A DNA stretch of 23,869 nucleotides. It comes from a virus. The position numbers and the translations under genes are program-made. Shown in pieces: positions 7,243 to 14,777 of the stretch. Below the pieces are notes generated by a model. It was not told the origin of the DNA, made no database searches, and saw nothing but the letters and a program-made list of their open reading frames with translations. How positions within the stretch are numbered: the stretch's first letter is position 1; each line of letters begins with the position of its first letter. The stretch spans positions 1 to 23,869 of the IMG/VR virus record IMGVR_UViG_3300032308_000085, one strand, 5' to 3'.

Positions 7243-8978
7243 TGCGCCCCCACAGATTGTTTGTACGAATTCCACTGTGCATCAGTGAAGTTCGCAGGCC
7301 TGGTGTATGTTCTACCACCGACTGTGGCGGTATTTGCAGAAGCTGAAGATCGGGCAGTTGGTGCAACTTCGACTGGCGTATAGAAGATGTTGGCCGTGTT
7401 CAGACCATAACCTTTGGCAATGCGCTCAAGACCTTGCCTGACGACAGTCTCTTGCTCGCCAGCAGATTCGTAGAGTTTCTTGGCCTGGCCTTTAAATGAA
7501 TTTCTCTGAGAAGCGTTGAGCCTCTCACCGCTGACGACCTTATTGTAAATGTTCTGGATTCGCTCAGGCACACCAGTGGCATTCTGCGCAGTGGCAAACT
7601 CTCCCTCGCGCACCACTGAGCCAGGGTCCAGCATCTTCATGTAGCCAAAGATCAGCGACAGGTCGCCGACAGCAGTGTCCTCAGATGAAAGCACCCGACT
7701 ATATGCAGACTTGACCTCTCGGAAAGCCTCCGTTTGCTTATTGTATTCATTGCGGAACTTGGTCTCGGTTTCTGGACGTTTTTCGACTGGAATAACGCCT
7801 GCGGCTAGTTGATCGGCTTCTAACTGCGCACGCTTTGCCTCTGCTCCAGACTTGGCCGCTGCAGCAATAGATGCTTGACGTGCCGCCTTTGACGCATCAA
7901 TCTGCGCCCTCGTCAGACCAATTTCAAGGCCTAACTTCTCCGGCGCAAATTTGGCCTCTGCCGCTTTAATGATTGATTTACTATTAGCCTCGCTGATTGC
8001 GAACGGCTCCGTAGCTTGAGCAACACGAGCATCTGCCTGTGCTTTTTGTGCTTGTGCAACCCTTAAATTTTGCTCTGCTTGAAGCCTTGCAGGCGTATCT
8101 GCTGCTTCGGCCAATTCCCTCTCAGCCTTGGCAACAGCAGCATCTGCATCTGCTTTAGCTTTCCTGAGTTTTTCTGAAGCTTCTGCTGCAGCCCTGGCCT
8201 CACCACCAAGACTTGCAGCAGTAAGTGCGCGTTGTTGATCTGTTTGTGCTCGTGTCAATTCTCGTTCAGCCGCCAAACGAGATTGCGTATCTTCTGCTTC
8301 AGCAACTTTTCTCTGTGCATCGGCCACAGCAGCATTTGCATCAGCCACGGATTTTTTTAGGACCGATTCTTCTCTGGCAGAAGTCCTGCGCTCCTCGCGT
8401 ACTTTCGTGATGCCCTCGTACCAATCCTTGCCAAACGTACCAGCTCCAAGCGACTCCACAAGTCGTGCGGCTTGCTCTGGGTTCTGATCAGCGATCGTCA
8501 GAATGTCTTGAAATGCACGTTTCTGTCCAGGGTCTGTCTCAGCGTTGATGCGATCTTGAATCAGCGTCTTTGCTGTTTCTGGATTTGCCTCCAAGGCGAG
8601 CAGAACCTGTGATGTGAATCTTTTCGAGCTATTGAGCTTATCTGCGCTCATGCTCTCTCCGATTAGCTTCAAGGCATCAAACTGCTGCTTATTTGCACCA
8701 ACCAGCAGAGGCTGCAGCTCATCAAATGTGCGCTCAGCGGCTGGTTTTGCAAAAAACGAATTCAGTCCAGACTGAAACTGCTCCTGTGCTAGTCTTGCTT
8801 GCTCCTGCACTGCTCTTGCTTGCTCACGAGCAATTCTGGCATCCTCGCGCTCTAGTGCTCGTGCCTGTGCCTCTGCGCCAACAGCACCAATTCTGAATCC
8901 ACCGAGTGCCGCCTCAAAAGGGCTTTGCACGTCGACTGCGTAGTTGATCGGACCTTGGAATGGATTGATGGTGGCCAT
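7239..8978 (-). CDS. Coiled-coil DNA-ejection protein (P22 gp20 position)
   Basis: A 579-aa Ala/Glu/Arg/Gln-rich protein. Residues about 32-70 form a charged helix, 205-390 are almost continuous coiled coil, and about 400-535 form a compact domain containing DLSLIFGYMKMLDPGSVVREGEF (439-461), a stretch I recall from many podovirus internal proteins. The coiled coil has an internal duplication: residues 212-251 align with 276-315 at an offset of 64. It lies between the gp7-like gene and the 818-aa gene, which matches the P22 gp20 slot. The ATG has AAGGAA seven bases upstream. Likely role: a virion internal protein ejected ahead of or with the genome. Confidence 0.8.
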   Translation of the reverse strand: MATINPFQGPINYAVDVQSPFEAALGGFRIGAVGAEAQARALEREDARIAREQARAVQEQARLAQEQFQSGLNSFFAKPAAERTFDELQPLLVGANKQQFDALKLIGESMSADKLNSSKRFTSQVLLALEANPETAKTLIQDRINAETDPGQKRAFQDILTIADQNPEQAARLVESLGAGTFGKDWYEGITKVREERRTSAREESVLKKSVADANAAVADAQRKVAEAEDTQSRLAAERELTRAQTDQQRALTAASLGGEARAAAEASEKLRKAKADADAAVAKAERELAEAADTPARLQAEQNLRVAQAQKAQADARVAQATEPFAISEANSKSIIKAAEAKFAPEKLGLEIGLTRAQIDASKAARQASIAAAAKSGAEAKRAQLEADQLAAGVIPVEKRPETETKFRNEYNKQTEAFREVKSAYSRVLSSEDTAVGDLSLIFGYMKMLDPGSVVREGEFATAQNATGVPERIQNIYNKVVSGERLNASQRNSFKGQAKKLYESAGEQETVVRQGLERIAKGYGLNTANIFYTPVEVAPTARSSASANTATVGGRTYTRPANFTDAQWNSYKQSVGAQ

Positions 8979-8987
8979 GTCTATTCC

Positions 8988-9638
8988 TTAAAAGCCAAAG
9001 CCAAGACCAGCCTTGCCACCTGCGCCGTATTGGAATCCAAGCACCTGAGCTGGTAGATTGAACAGGCCACCGTATGCCTTGGCTTCTGCAAGTTCTCCAC
9101 CAGCTCGGGCTGCTCCTTGCTGTGCCAGCAAGTTGGCCACATTGGTCCCAGATTCCATGCCAGCAGCGCCGACACCGGCAGCAGATCTCTGACCCAATTG
9201 CGTCATTCCTCCCAGTCGGCCATATTGCTGCTCGATAGCTTGGCTAAGCAAAGCTGGTCGGAATTGTGCAAGTGCGCCCTGGATGTTGCCGCCGCGCAGA
9301 CCACCAGTGGCCGAGGCACGTTGGAGCAATGCTTCTTCACCCTGACGTGCTAATGCCTGGAATGTCTCGCCACCTCTAATGCGCTCAATGGCAGCTTGCT
9401 CTGCTTCTGGACCTTGGAGACCAAGCAAGGCCTGCTGCTGCTGGAGCGAAGGTAGCCCTGCTTCGGTATAAGGTTTTAGCAATGCTTGCAACGCATCAAA
9501 CTGCCTACGCTGTTCCTCAATACCAGCTTGCGATGCGCCTGCTTGAATGCCTGCTGCCTCGCTTGCTGCACCGGCCTGCATTGTACTGCCAATCAGCGCA
9601 GAACCTCCAACGATTAAGCCAGTTACTGGATCAGGCAT
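8988..9638 (-). CDS. DNA transfer (ejection) protein, P22 gp7-like
   Basis: A 216-aa protein with a Gly/Ala-rich hydrophobic N-terminus (PVTGLIVGGSALIGS), a helical stretch with YTEAGLPSLQQQQALLG (57-73), then ETFQALARQGEEALLQRASATGGLRGGNIQGAL (90-122). The last stretch is the pattern of phage DNA-transfer proteins such as P22 gp7: a short helix, Gln/Arg-rich helix, Gly-rich turn and helix. The C-terminus is Gly/Ala-rich. It would be an internal head protein ejected into the host envelope. Its start overlaps the previous gene by 8 bases and has AAGGAG seven bases upstream. Gene order and length (P22 gp7 is about 229 aa) agree. Confidence 0.85.
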   Translation of the reverse strand: MPDPVTGLIVGGSALIGSTMQAGAASEAAGIQAGASQAGIEEQRRQFDALQALLKPYTEAGLPSLQQQQALLGLQGPEAEQAAIERIRGGETFQALARQGEEALLQRASATGGLRGGNIQGALAQFRPALLSQAIEQQYGRLGGMTQLGQRSAAGVGAAGMESGTNVANLLAQQGAARAGGELAEAKAYGGLFNLPAQVLGFQYGAGGKAGLGFGF

Positions 9639-10080
9639 GGCTGAACTCCTTCATATAGTCTTCAAATTTCTCGCCATACAACTCCATGACGCTGCCTGCA
9701 TCTTCTGTTGCACGACGAGTACCGTGGCACAGCGCCACTGTCATCAACACAACGTCATAGTATCCAGCACGCCACACAAATGACCGCGCATCGGCTTTGC
9801 CTGATCGCTCGATCTGATCGGAACCCTGCCATTTCAGGATCATGGTCGCAACAATAGGCGCCAGGTTGTGGGAGTTGGCGATCCAGAATGAGTTCTGATT
9901 CATGCCGACCAGTGTGTTCCAGATAGCTGCGTTCAGATCTTCTCGCTCGACTGGATCACCATCTGCGACATCATCAAAGACCTGGATGGCCCCATAAAGC
10001 ATGAGCAGCCATTCAACGGCTGGCGTTGGTAGTGCGAAAACCCTTTGCAGGTTCACCCTCAACCAATCGACATCAGACAT
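9631..10080 (-). CDS. All-helical protein in the P22 gene 14 position
   Basis: A 149-aa protein predicted to be nearly all helix: VDWLRVNLQRVFALP, AVEWLLMLYGAIQVFDDVADGD, then DLNAAIWNTLVGMNQNSFWIA and several more. A single DDVAD sequence resembles the DDxxD motif of isoprenoid synthases, but there is no second Asp-rich motif and the chain is half the usual length, so I do not assign that activity. It sits just before the gp7-like gene, where P22 has the head-assembly gene 14; this is positional only. ATG 10080 with AGGAG six to seven bases upstream is preferred over an in-frame TTG at 10086. Function unknown. Confidence 0.75.
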   Translation of the reverse strand: MSDVDWLRVNLQRVFALPTPAVEWLLMLYGAIQVFDDVADGDPVEREDLNAAIWNTLVGMNQNSFWIANSHNLAPIVATMILKWQGSDQIERSGKADARSFVWRAGYYDVVLMTVALCHGTRRATEDAGSVMELYGEKFEDYMKEFSHA

Positions 10081-10102
10081 GCACAACTCCTAGATAGGGC
10101 AG

Positions 10103-10128
10103 GCCGCTGGATGCCAGAACTCAGCGGC
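10103..10128. repeat. Inverted repeat between two late genes
   Basis: A perfect 7-bp stem (GCCGCTG / CAGCGGC) with a 12-base loop lies in the 75-base gap between the 132-aa and 149-aa genes. On the minus strand no T-run follows, so ordinary intrinsic termination is unlikely in the direction of transcription. It could be an mRNA processing or stability hairpin. Nothing else is recognisable in this gap. Confidence 0.5.
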
Positions 10129-10155
10129 TTGATTTTCGCACAAATTCGGAAAAGG

Positions 10156-10554
10156 TCAATCCTCATATTCCTCTCGATCTTCCCAAGCCTGACAGACGCG
10201 CATGTCGTTGCAAATAAAGTTCAGCTTTTCACAATGTCCACGAAAGCCTGCGCCCTTGTCATAGGCTGCCATTGGGATGCGTTCGATTCTGACTTGGGCC
10301 ATAAAACTATTGTCGTAGTATTCACAGTTTGAGCAATGCTTGCGCCGTGCATCCTTTTCAGTGCACTGCATGGCTTCGGCAAGCCCTGCGTAGAACTCCT
10401 TGTTTGCTCCTGGCTCATTGGTTGGCATCTCTGGACCGTAGTTCCAGTCCTGCACTGCAATGACGTAGTTCTTTTTATTTTCTGCCGTGGTGATGAATTC
10501 CTCATCCATTGGCAGGCCCATAAAGCCCTCGGGCATTATCATAAATTTGTTCAT
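10156..10554 (-). CDS. Cysteine-cluster protein, unknown function
   Basis: A 132-aa protein with a poorly conserved-looking N-terminus (MPEGFMGLPMDEEF) and a C-terminal half bearing Cys74, Cys77, Cys108, Cys115 and Cys121 in the arrangement CSNCEYY...GHCEKLNFICNDMRVCQAW. This resembles small phage metal-site or high-potential iron-sulfur-like domains (CxxC, later C, then C next to an aromatic), so it may bind zinc or an Fe-S cluster. A second phage protein at 23371 has a related spacing. AAAGGA lies seven bases before the ATG. It is embedded among virion genes, so it may be a structural or assembly protein, but no role can be named. Confidence 0.75.
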   Translation of the reverse strand: MNKFMIMPEGFMGLPMDEEFITTAENKKNYVIAVQDWNYGPEMPTNEPGANKEFYAGLAEAMQCTEKDARRKHCSNCEYYDNSFMAQVRIERIPMAAYDKGAGFRGHCEKLNFICNDMRVCQAWEDREEYED

Positions 10555-10565
10555 GACGTTTTCCT

Positions 10566-10901
10566 TTAAGTGATTTCGCGACCAGATGCTCGGATTGTCA
10601 ATGATGTGGCTGCGCTTGCGATAGTTGAGATGAATCCGCCACTGTCCAACGCTTGGCCAACCAATTCTGGAAATGTATAGGTCTCGTCCGGTGCAATGGA
10701 TCTGGTGTCAACGATCAGGTTATTCGTACCTGCGCTACCGCCACTGGTCACCAGATTAACGCTGATGGTCACATTACCTGCCGTGGTGTTGGTGGCCGTA
10801 AACTTGTCGATGATAGCCTTGCAATTAGTGGCCGTGTACTGAGTGGTCTGCGTATTCTCGGCCTGCTTGGCAGGGATAAGTACTTTGATGGATACGGTCA
10901 T
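10566..10901 (-). CDS. Beta-rich virion protein, paralogue B
   Basis: A 111-aa protein made of alternating beta strands with the core TNTTAGNVTISVNLVTSGGSAGTNNL (37-62) and the ending SLTIRASGREIT. It aligns along most of its length with its upstream neighbour of identical length (10912-11247), for example GSAGT-N in the centre and LTI-ASG-E-T at the end, so the pair arose by tandem duplication. Proteins of this kind occur among phage structural genes; a small beta-sandwich on the head or tail surface is likely. AAGGAG lies seven bases before the ATG. Confidence 0.8.
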   Translation of the reverse strand: MTVSIKVLIPAKQAENTQTTQYTATNCKAIIDKFTATNTTAGNVTISVNLVTSGGSAGTNNLIVDTRSIAPDETYTFPELVGQALDSGGFISTIASAATSLTIRASGREIT

Positions 10902-10911
10902 GTCATGCTCC

Positions 10912-11247
10912 TTATGTGGCTTCGCCGCCGCTGGCGATGATTGTCAGGCCTGCTGATGCAGCTTGAATCTGAATAGTGTCGCCTGCGTTCAGAACCTCAA
11001 TGCCGTTATATTGGAGTGCGTTGTTGCCTGGGACTGGCACATCGTAGAGGAACGCATTGCCTGTGCCTGCAGAGCCTGCAGATGGAACCAGGAACACGCG
11101 CACATTGATGGCCGCTGCCGTGGTATTGGCAATGCTAAATTCCTTCAGCAGAGTGCGAGTACTGGCTGGAACTGTGTACAGCGTGGTCACACCTGTGGTG
11201 ATCGCTGCTTGGCCGAGCTTGGCAGGTGTGATTACATCGAAAGCCAT
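10912..11247 (-). CDS. Beta-rich virion protein, paralogue A
   Basis: A 111-aa protein starting MAFDVITPAKLGQAAITTG, with strands TTLYTVPAST, FSIANTTAAAINVRVFLVPSAG and a repeated Gly/Ala turn GSAGTGN, ending LTIIASGGEAT. I recall near relatives of this sequence from other phage structural regions, where they are usually left as hypothetical virion proteins. It overlaps the preceding 115-aa gene by 16 bases, with CAGGTG about six bases before its ATG. Its paralogue B follows 10 bases downstream. A head or tail surface protein is likely. Confidence 0.82.
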   Translation of the reverse strand: MAFDVITPAKLGQAAITTGVTTLYTVPASTRTLLKEFSIANTTAAAINVRVFLVPSAGSAGTGNAFLYDVPVPGNNALQYNGIEVLNAGDTIQIQAASAGLTIIASGGEAT

Positions 11248-11579
11248 GTGAGCACCTGATTAGATCGCACTCTTGCGGTTTGATTTGCATAAGGCAAGAT
11301 GCCGTTTACATCGTGCGCTAGTTCGATATTGTTGCGCACTGGGGCCAGGGCCAGCAATTCCAAGGCCTGGGAAAGTCTGCTGATTTGGGAAAGTGCCTCG
11401 TTTGCTGTGGCCGCTGCTGTGTCTGCCTGATACTCGAAATCAGTGCCTGTAATGACCTGGATTTGATCGACTGTGGAAAACAGCAGTTCAAACTGCCTGA
11501 TCTGCTGCTGATCGGTCAGAAAGGTTGCGAGCTGATCGCGGGTCAGGTTCAGCTTGCGGGATTGTGGTGCGGTAGCCAT
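11232..11579 (-). CDS. Small helical protein in the tail-needle position
   Basis: A 115-aa protein starting MATAPQSRKLNLTRDQLATFLTDQQQIRQFELLF, predicted mainly helical with heptad-like spacing (about 14-40 and 60-80) and a Pro-containing tail. P22 has gene 26, its trimeric coiled-coil needle, directly after gene 10; this gene holds that place but is half the length of gp26 (233 aa), so equivalence is only positional. Its start overlaps the gp10-like stop as TGATG, so translation is probably coupled and stoichiometry linked. Function not proven; a short needle, plug or adaptor is possible. Confidence 0.75.
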   Translation of the reverse strand: MATAPQSRKLNLTRDQLATFLTDQQQIRQFELLFSTVDQIQVITGTDFEYQADTAAATANEALSQISRLSQALELLALAPVRNNIELAHDVNGILPYANQTARVRSNQVLTWLSM

Positions 11580-13024
11580 CAGTACGCCAGCGCCTCGATT
11601 TGAGCCTCAAGGCGTGCGAACGATACATGGGCATCGCTATCGCCACGGAAACGCTGAATGCGCCAATTGCGCATATGACCCTGCTGGAACCAGGCCAGGC
11701 GCTTGGCTGTGCTGCCAATCGTGCCGACTGCAATACTGCGGTCTTGACTCCAAGACAGGCCGTCTACGCTGTAGCTGGTGCTGATCTGTGGATTTTTGCC
11801 CAGAGTCACACTGCCGGTCAGACTGACGAGCTCCAGGCGATTGAAGATGGCGCCATTGCCCTCGTTGTAGACGATGACCGTGCTGAATTCCCACCGCACC
11901 TGCTGACCCCAGTGGTGACCAATGTCTTGCACCAGATAACCGATGGAGCTGGACTGCGGATCTCCGACAAGCCACTTGTCATATATCCAGACCATATTGC
12001 GTGCCCGGTACTGGTTGAAACCAACCAACGTGGTGGTCAGAGTAAACCAGACGGGCTGATCCAGAGCCTCAGATGCTGAGGCATCGTAGACCACCGTGCG
12101 GTCTGGCAGGTGGACGTAGAGATGCTGGTGGTTCTTGTCGTTGCGTGCCTCGAGCTGAATCTTGACCAGCTGCGCCTCGGTGTACTGCAGTAAAAGATTA
12201 TCGATTTCCTGAGTGCTGATTTTCTGGGTAGTCGCCGCTGCGCCAAGGTAGATGCTTGGTGCTTCGTTGCGACCACCTCCCAAAAAAGCAATGCGTTCTA
12301 AGTAGACGCAGCAGGCGTGCGTGCCAAGAACGCCTTTCTGGACTTGTGCGCCATCAATGCGTGCAAAGGGGAACAACTCGCCGCCCACGTTGTCGAAGAC
12401 TTCCATCGTATTGCTGTTAAGAGCATAGACCTCATTGCGCAGCTTGATGAGTGCCACAACAGGATCAGGGTCAACTTCTGAGCTTCCATATTTCAGGGGA
12501 TTGACCTGAGTCGGGTCTGACAACTCAGTGACAACTAAATTGGCACCATCCGTGGTCATGAAATAGCCATCAACCCAACAGAAATCCAGTACTACGCCAA
12601 GGTCTGGGTCTGTAACCTGCCTTAAGATCGGAGCCGTTGGGTTCCATCCTATGGTGCCTGGCGTGTTGACTGGAATCCAGTAATACAATCTTCCACCAGA
12701 TGCGATGGCCAGCACATCAAAGCTATAGTCCATCGTCACCAAATCAGTGACAGGGCCGCCAACATCGCCGAGCACTGTCACAGTGCCATCGTTGGCCACG
12801 GAGACCAGCTTAGTGCCCATCACGCGATAGCAGATACCATTCCAGTTGATGCCGCCACGGTCAATGCCTGGGCCTGTGCCGTTGGCCACAATGCCGTCGC
12901 CTGGACGCAAGAATCCATTGCTGATGCCTGACGCCTTTGGCACTGGCACCATATTCACAGGGTATGCGGTGCGCAGTTCTGGCGTGTTGTCAGCGTAGAT
13001 TCCGCTTAGGATTGGGACCTGCAT
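11579..13024 (-). CDS. Packaged-DNA stabilisation / tail hub protein, P22 gp10-like
   Basis: A 481-aa protein that in P22 (gp10, 472 aa) forms the lower hub of the portal vertex, holding packaged DNA in and carrying the needle and spikes. Similar features are visible: an opening YPVNMVPVPK followed by GFLRPGDGI (compare P22 LPVNMLATPK...GYLRSFPGI), ICYRVMGTKL (compare AVYRVCGGKLY), VQKGVLGTHAC (compare VQKGIAGTYC) and LYVHLPDRTVVYDASAS (compare LIIHLPRHVLVYDASSS). The remainder is beta-propeller-like with repeated strands. I chose ATG 13024, which overlaps the previous stop as TGATG; the GTG one codon upstream is equally close. Length and gene order agree with the family. Confidence 0.92.
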   Translation of the reverse strand: MQVPILSGIYADNTPELRTAYPVNMVPVPKASGISNGFLRPGDGIVANGTGPGIDRGGINWNGICYRVMGTKLVSVANDGTVTVLGDVGGPVTDLVTMDYSFDVLAIASGGRLYYWIPVNTPGTIGWNPTAPILRQVTDPDLGVVLDFCWVDGYFMTTDGANLVVTELSDPTQVNPLKYGSSEVDPDPVVALIKLRNEVYALNSNTMEVFDNVGGELFPFARIDGAQVQKGVLGTHACCVYLERIAFLGGGRNEAPSIYLGAAATTQKISTQEIDNLLLQYTEAQLVKIQLEARNDKNHQHLYVHLPDRTVVYDASASEALDQPVWFTLTTTLVGFNQYRARNMVWIYDKWLVGDPQSSSIGYLVQDIGHHWGQQVRWEFSTVIVYNEGNGAIFNRLELVSLTGSVTLGKNPQISTSYSVDGLSWSQDRSIAVGTIGSTAKRLAWFQQGHMRNWRIQRFRGDSDAHVSFARLEAQIEALAY

Positions 13025-13317
13025 CACTTGTCCTTGTTGCGTTCAGAGATGCGTTTTGCCTTGGCTTTGGCATCTGCTTTTGATGATGCGCCCCATGCTC
13101 TCAAACTCAGCAGCAGCCTTGTGGGTTCACCGTCTTTATATTCTGGGCCAGGATTGCCGCTCATGCGAGCCAAGAACGATGCTCTGCGAGGATTGTCACC
13201 AGATTTAACCGGAGGCTTTAAGTTCATGCCTTCAGCACGGGCAGCAGCTCGCCCCTTAGCGTTCAAGCCGCCCTTGGGGTTTTGGCCTTCCTTACGTGCA
13301 TAGGCTGGAGTTTTCAT
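13024..13317 (-). CDS. Small basic conserved phage protein (DUF6321-like)
   Basis: A 97-aa, strongly basic protein: TPAYARKEGQNPKGGLNAKGRAAA, PPVKSGDNPRRASFLARMSGNPGPEYKDGEPTRLLLSLRAWGASSKADAKAKAKR. I recall this conserved core from many environmental phages, filed as a domain of unknown function (possibly DUF6321). Its many Lys and Arg residues suggest contact with DNA or RNA. It is the third of three consecutive small basic genes, joined to its neighbours by ATGA upstream and TGATG downstream, directly before the gp10-like hub gene. Role in the virion is inferred from place only. Confidence 0.8.
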   Translation of the reverse strand: MKTPAYARKEGQNPKGGLNAKGRAAARAEGMNLKPPVKSGDNPRRASFLARMSGNPGPEYKDGEPTRLLLSLRAWGASSKADAKAKAKRISERNKDK

Positions 13318-13547
13318 CGAAACCTCTTAATCTTTTCGGCCACCTTCTTGGGCTGCTTTGCAAATTGTTGGCCCTTGGCGGTTGCCTCACGCTTGGCTCT
13401 GGTTGTTGCAGCATATTCAGCCGGTGACAAGGCCTTGATAGCCTTCTCTGGCAGATAACGCTCTCCCGTCTCGCTGGACGGCTTGCCGGACTTGGTGCGC
13501 CACTTCTGTGCGCTCCAGTCCTTCAGGCTTTTTTGTGTGGCTTTCAT
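13314..13547 (-). CDS. Small basic conserved phage protein (DUF5872-like)
   Basis: A 77-aa Lys/Arg-rich protein: KSLKDWSAQKWRTKSGKPSSETGERYLPEKAIKALSPAEYAATTRAKREA, ending KQPKKVAEKIKRFR. I recall a widespread phage family with this WRTKSGKP...GERYLPEKAIKAL pattern (possibly DUF5872), function unknown. Linked by ATGA overlaps to the 61-aa gene before it and the 97-aa gene after it, so all three are probably translated together. The charge suggests nucleic-acid binding. Confidence 0.82.
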   Translation of the reverse strand: MKATQKSLKDWSAQKWRTKSGKPSSETGERYLPEKAIKALSPAEYAATTRAKREATAKGQQFAKQPKKVAEKIKRFR

Positions 13548-13729
13548 TTATAACCGCCACCTTTTTCTTTGTACTTCTTTGCCAATAGTTGGGCTTTGCG
13601 AGCCGACCATTCACCAGCGGCAGTACCTTGCACTGCAGAACCTTTGATTTCCTCAAATAGACGCTTGCGCATGGTTGGTTTTGTATAATTGCCAGCCTCA
13701 TTCACAGAGGACTTTGGCTTGCTTGCCAT
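13544..13729 (-). CDS. Small basic conserved phage protein, unknown function
   Basis: A 61-aa protein rich in Lys: SVNEAGNYTKPTMRKRLFEEIKGSAVQG, then AAGEWSARKAQLLAKKYKEKGGGYK. I recall this pattern (NEAGNYTKP...RKRLF...WSARKAQ.LAK.YK..GGGY) as a common small protein of aquatic phages, always uncharacterised. It is the first of three consecutive basic genes. Its ATG shares one base with the stop of the fibre-like gene (TAATG), which suggests re-initiation. Probably nucleic-acid-associated; not proven. Confidence 0.82.
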   Translation of the reverse strand: MASKPKSSVNEAGNYTKPTMRKRLFEEIKGSAVQGTAAGEWSARKAQLLAKKYKEKGGGYK

Positions 13730-14769
13730 TACGCAGCCACGCCTTTGATTACTGCAAAGTTGAAAACTGGCTGCTCGGTTGTCGTGCCGCCCGTGGTACG
13801 GAATGTGATGTTGAAACTTCCAGCACCCACTGCTGTAACCATTAAGTCGTAAAGATCTGTGCCTGATTTCTGATTCAGGATGATCACATCGGTTGCCGCA
13901 ACAGTGCTGTTGGTCACGGTAAAGGTTGAAGCTGTGGCCGAACCTGCTGCACTAAATAATGTGATCGCCCCAGATGTCTTGTTAATCGTCACGCCGGTGG
14001 TTCTGCTTACGCCTTGGGTGACAGTGCCGCCTGCGCCTGTGGCATAGCCCACGCCAGCCGTTCCAGTTGATGCAATCACGCCAGTGGTCGTCAAACTTGT
14101 CCCTGTTGCTACACCAATATTTGGTGTTACCAATAGAGGGCTAGTGAATGTACCTGTACTGACAGTTGGGTTTGTGATTGTCGGGGTGGTCAGCGTTGGG
14201 CTAGTTGCAAATACCAATGAACCAGTGCCAGTTTCATCAGTCATTGCCGCCCGTAGATTGGCACTTGATGGCACAGCCAAGAAAGCCTGTATGTTTGTGC
14301 CATAAACTGCATCAGCGTTAATCTGATACCAAGAGTTTGTGGGTTGATAAAAACGAATTGCTGTTGCAGTTCCTGCACCCAAGAATGTCACGCCACCATA
14401 AAGAGCAGTTGCACCATTGAGCGCAATTGTCAGTGAAGTAATCTCTTGGGTGGTGGTAATCAGCACCGTAGTGCCATCAGGCACGCCGGTATTCAAAGGC
14501 AGCGTGATCGTGCCAGTTGCCAGTGTTCCAGCAGGTTGCAGCAGCATCCACTGTTGCTGACTTACTGGTGTTGGCACTGTGATGTTGAACCCAGATCCAG
14601 GCACGTACAGATTCACCGCCAAAGTTGGCGATGCAAAACTCTGCTGGAAGAACGTCAGCAAAGAACCAATCGAGGTTCTGCGAGCATCACCGTTGTTGGG
14701 CGAATAAACTGGAAGCTGATCACCACTGCTGATAGGACTCAGCACTGGCAGTTGATTGATTGTAGGCAT
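13729..14769 (-). CDS. Fibre-like virion protein with conserved N-terminal adaptor
   Basis: A 346-aa protein. The N-terminus LPVLSPISSGDQLPVYSPNNGDARRTSIGSLLTFFQQ (7-43) is a pattern I recall at the start of many phage fibre or appendage proteins, probably a virion-attachment segment. Residues about 50-155 form a beta domain (for example TITLPLNTGVPDGTTVLITTT). About 190-260 is a low-complexity Thr/Ser/Gly strand region (SPTLTTPTITNPTVSTGTFTSP), typical of fibrous shafts, and the C-terminal 80 residues are another beta domain. It lies between the gp4-like and gp10-like genes, an insertion relative to P22. GAGGA sits before the ATG. Likely a head or neck fibre. Confidence 0.8.
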   Translation of the reverse strand: MPTINQLPVLSPISSGDQLPVYSPNNGDARRTSIGSLLTFFQQSFASPTLAVNLYVPGSGFNITVPTPVSQQQWMLLQPAGTLATGTITLPLNTGVPDGTTVLITTTQEITSLTIALNGATALYGGVTFLGAGTATAIRFYQPTNSWYQINADAVYGTNIQAFLAVPSSANLRAAMTDETGTGSLVFATSPTLTTPTITNPTVSTGTFTSPLLVTPNIGVATGTSLTTTGVIASTGTAGVGYATGAGGTVTQGVSRTTGVTINKTSGAITLFSAAGSATASTFTVTNSTVAATDVIILNQKSGTDLYDLMVTAVGAGSFNITFRTTGGTTTEQPVFNFAVIKGVAA

Positions 14770-14777
14770 GATGATCC

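Noticed and set aside
9631-10080. Isoprenoid (polyprenyl) synthase from the DDVAD sequence
   Set aside because: Only one Asp-rich motif, about half the usual length, and a virion-gene context; kept as unknown.
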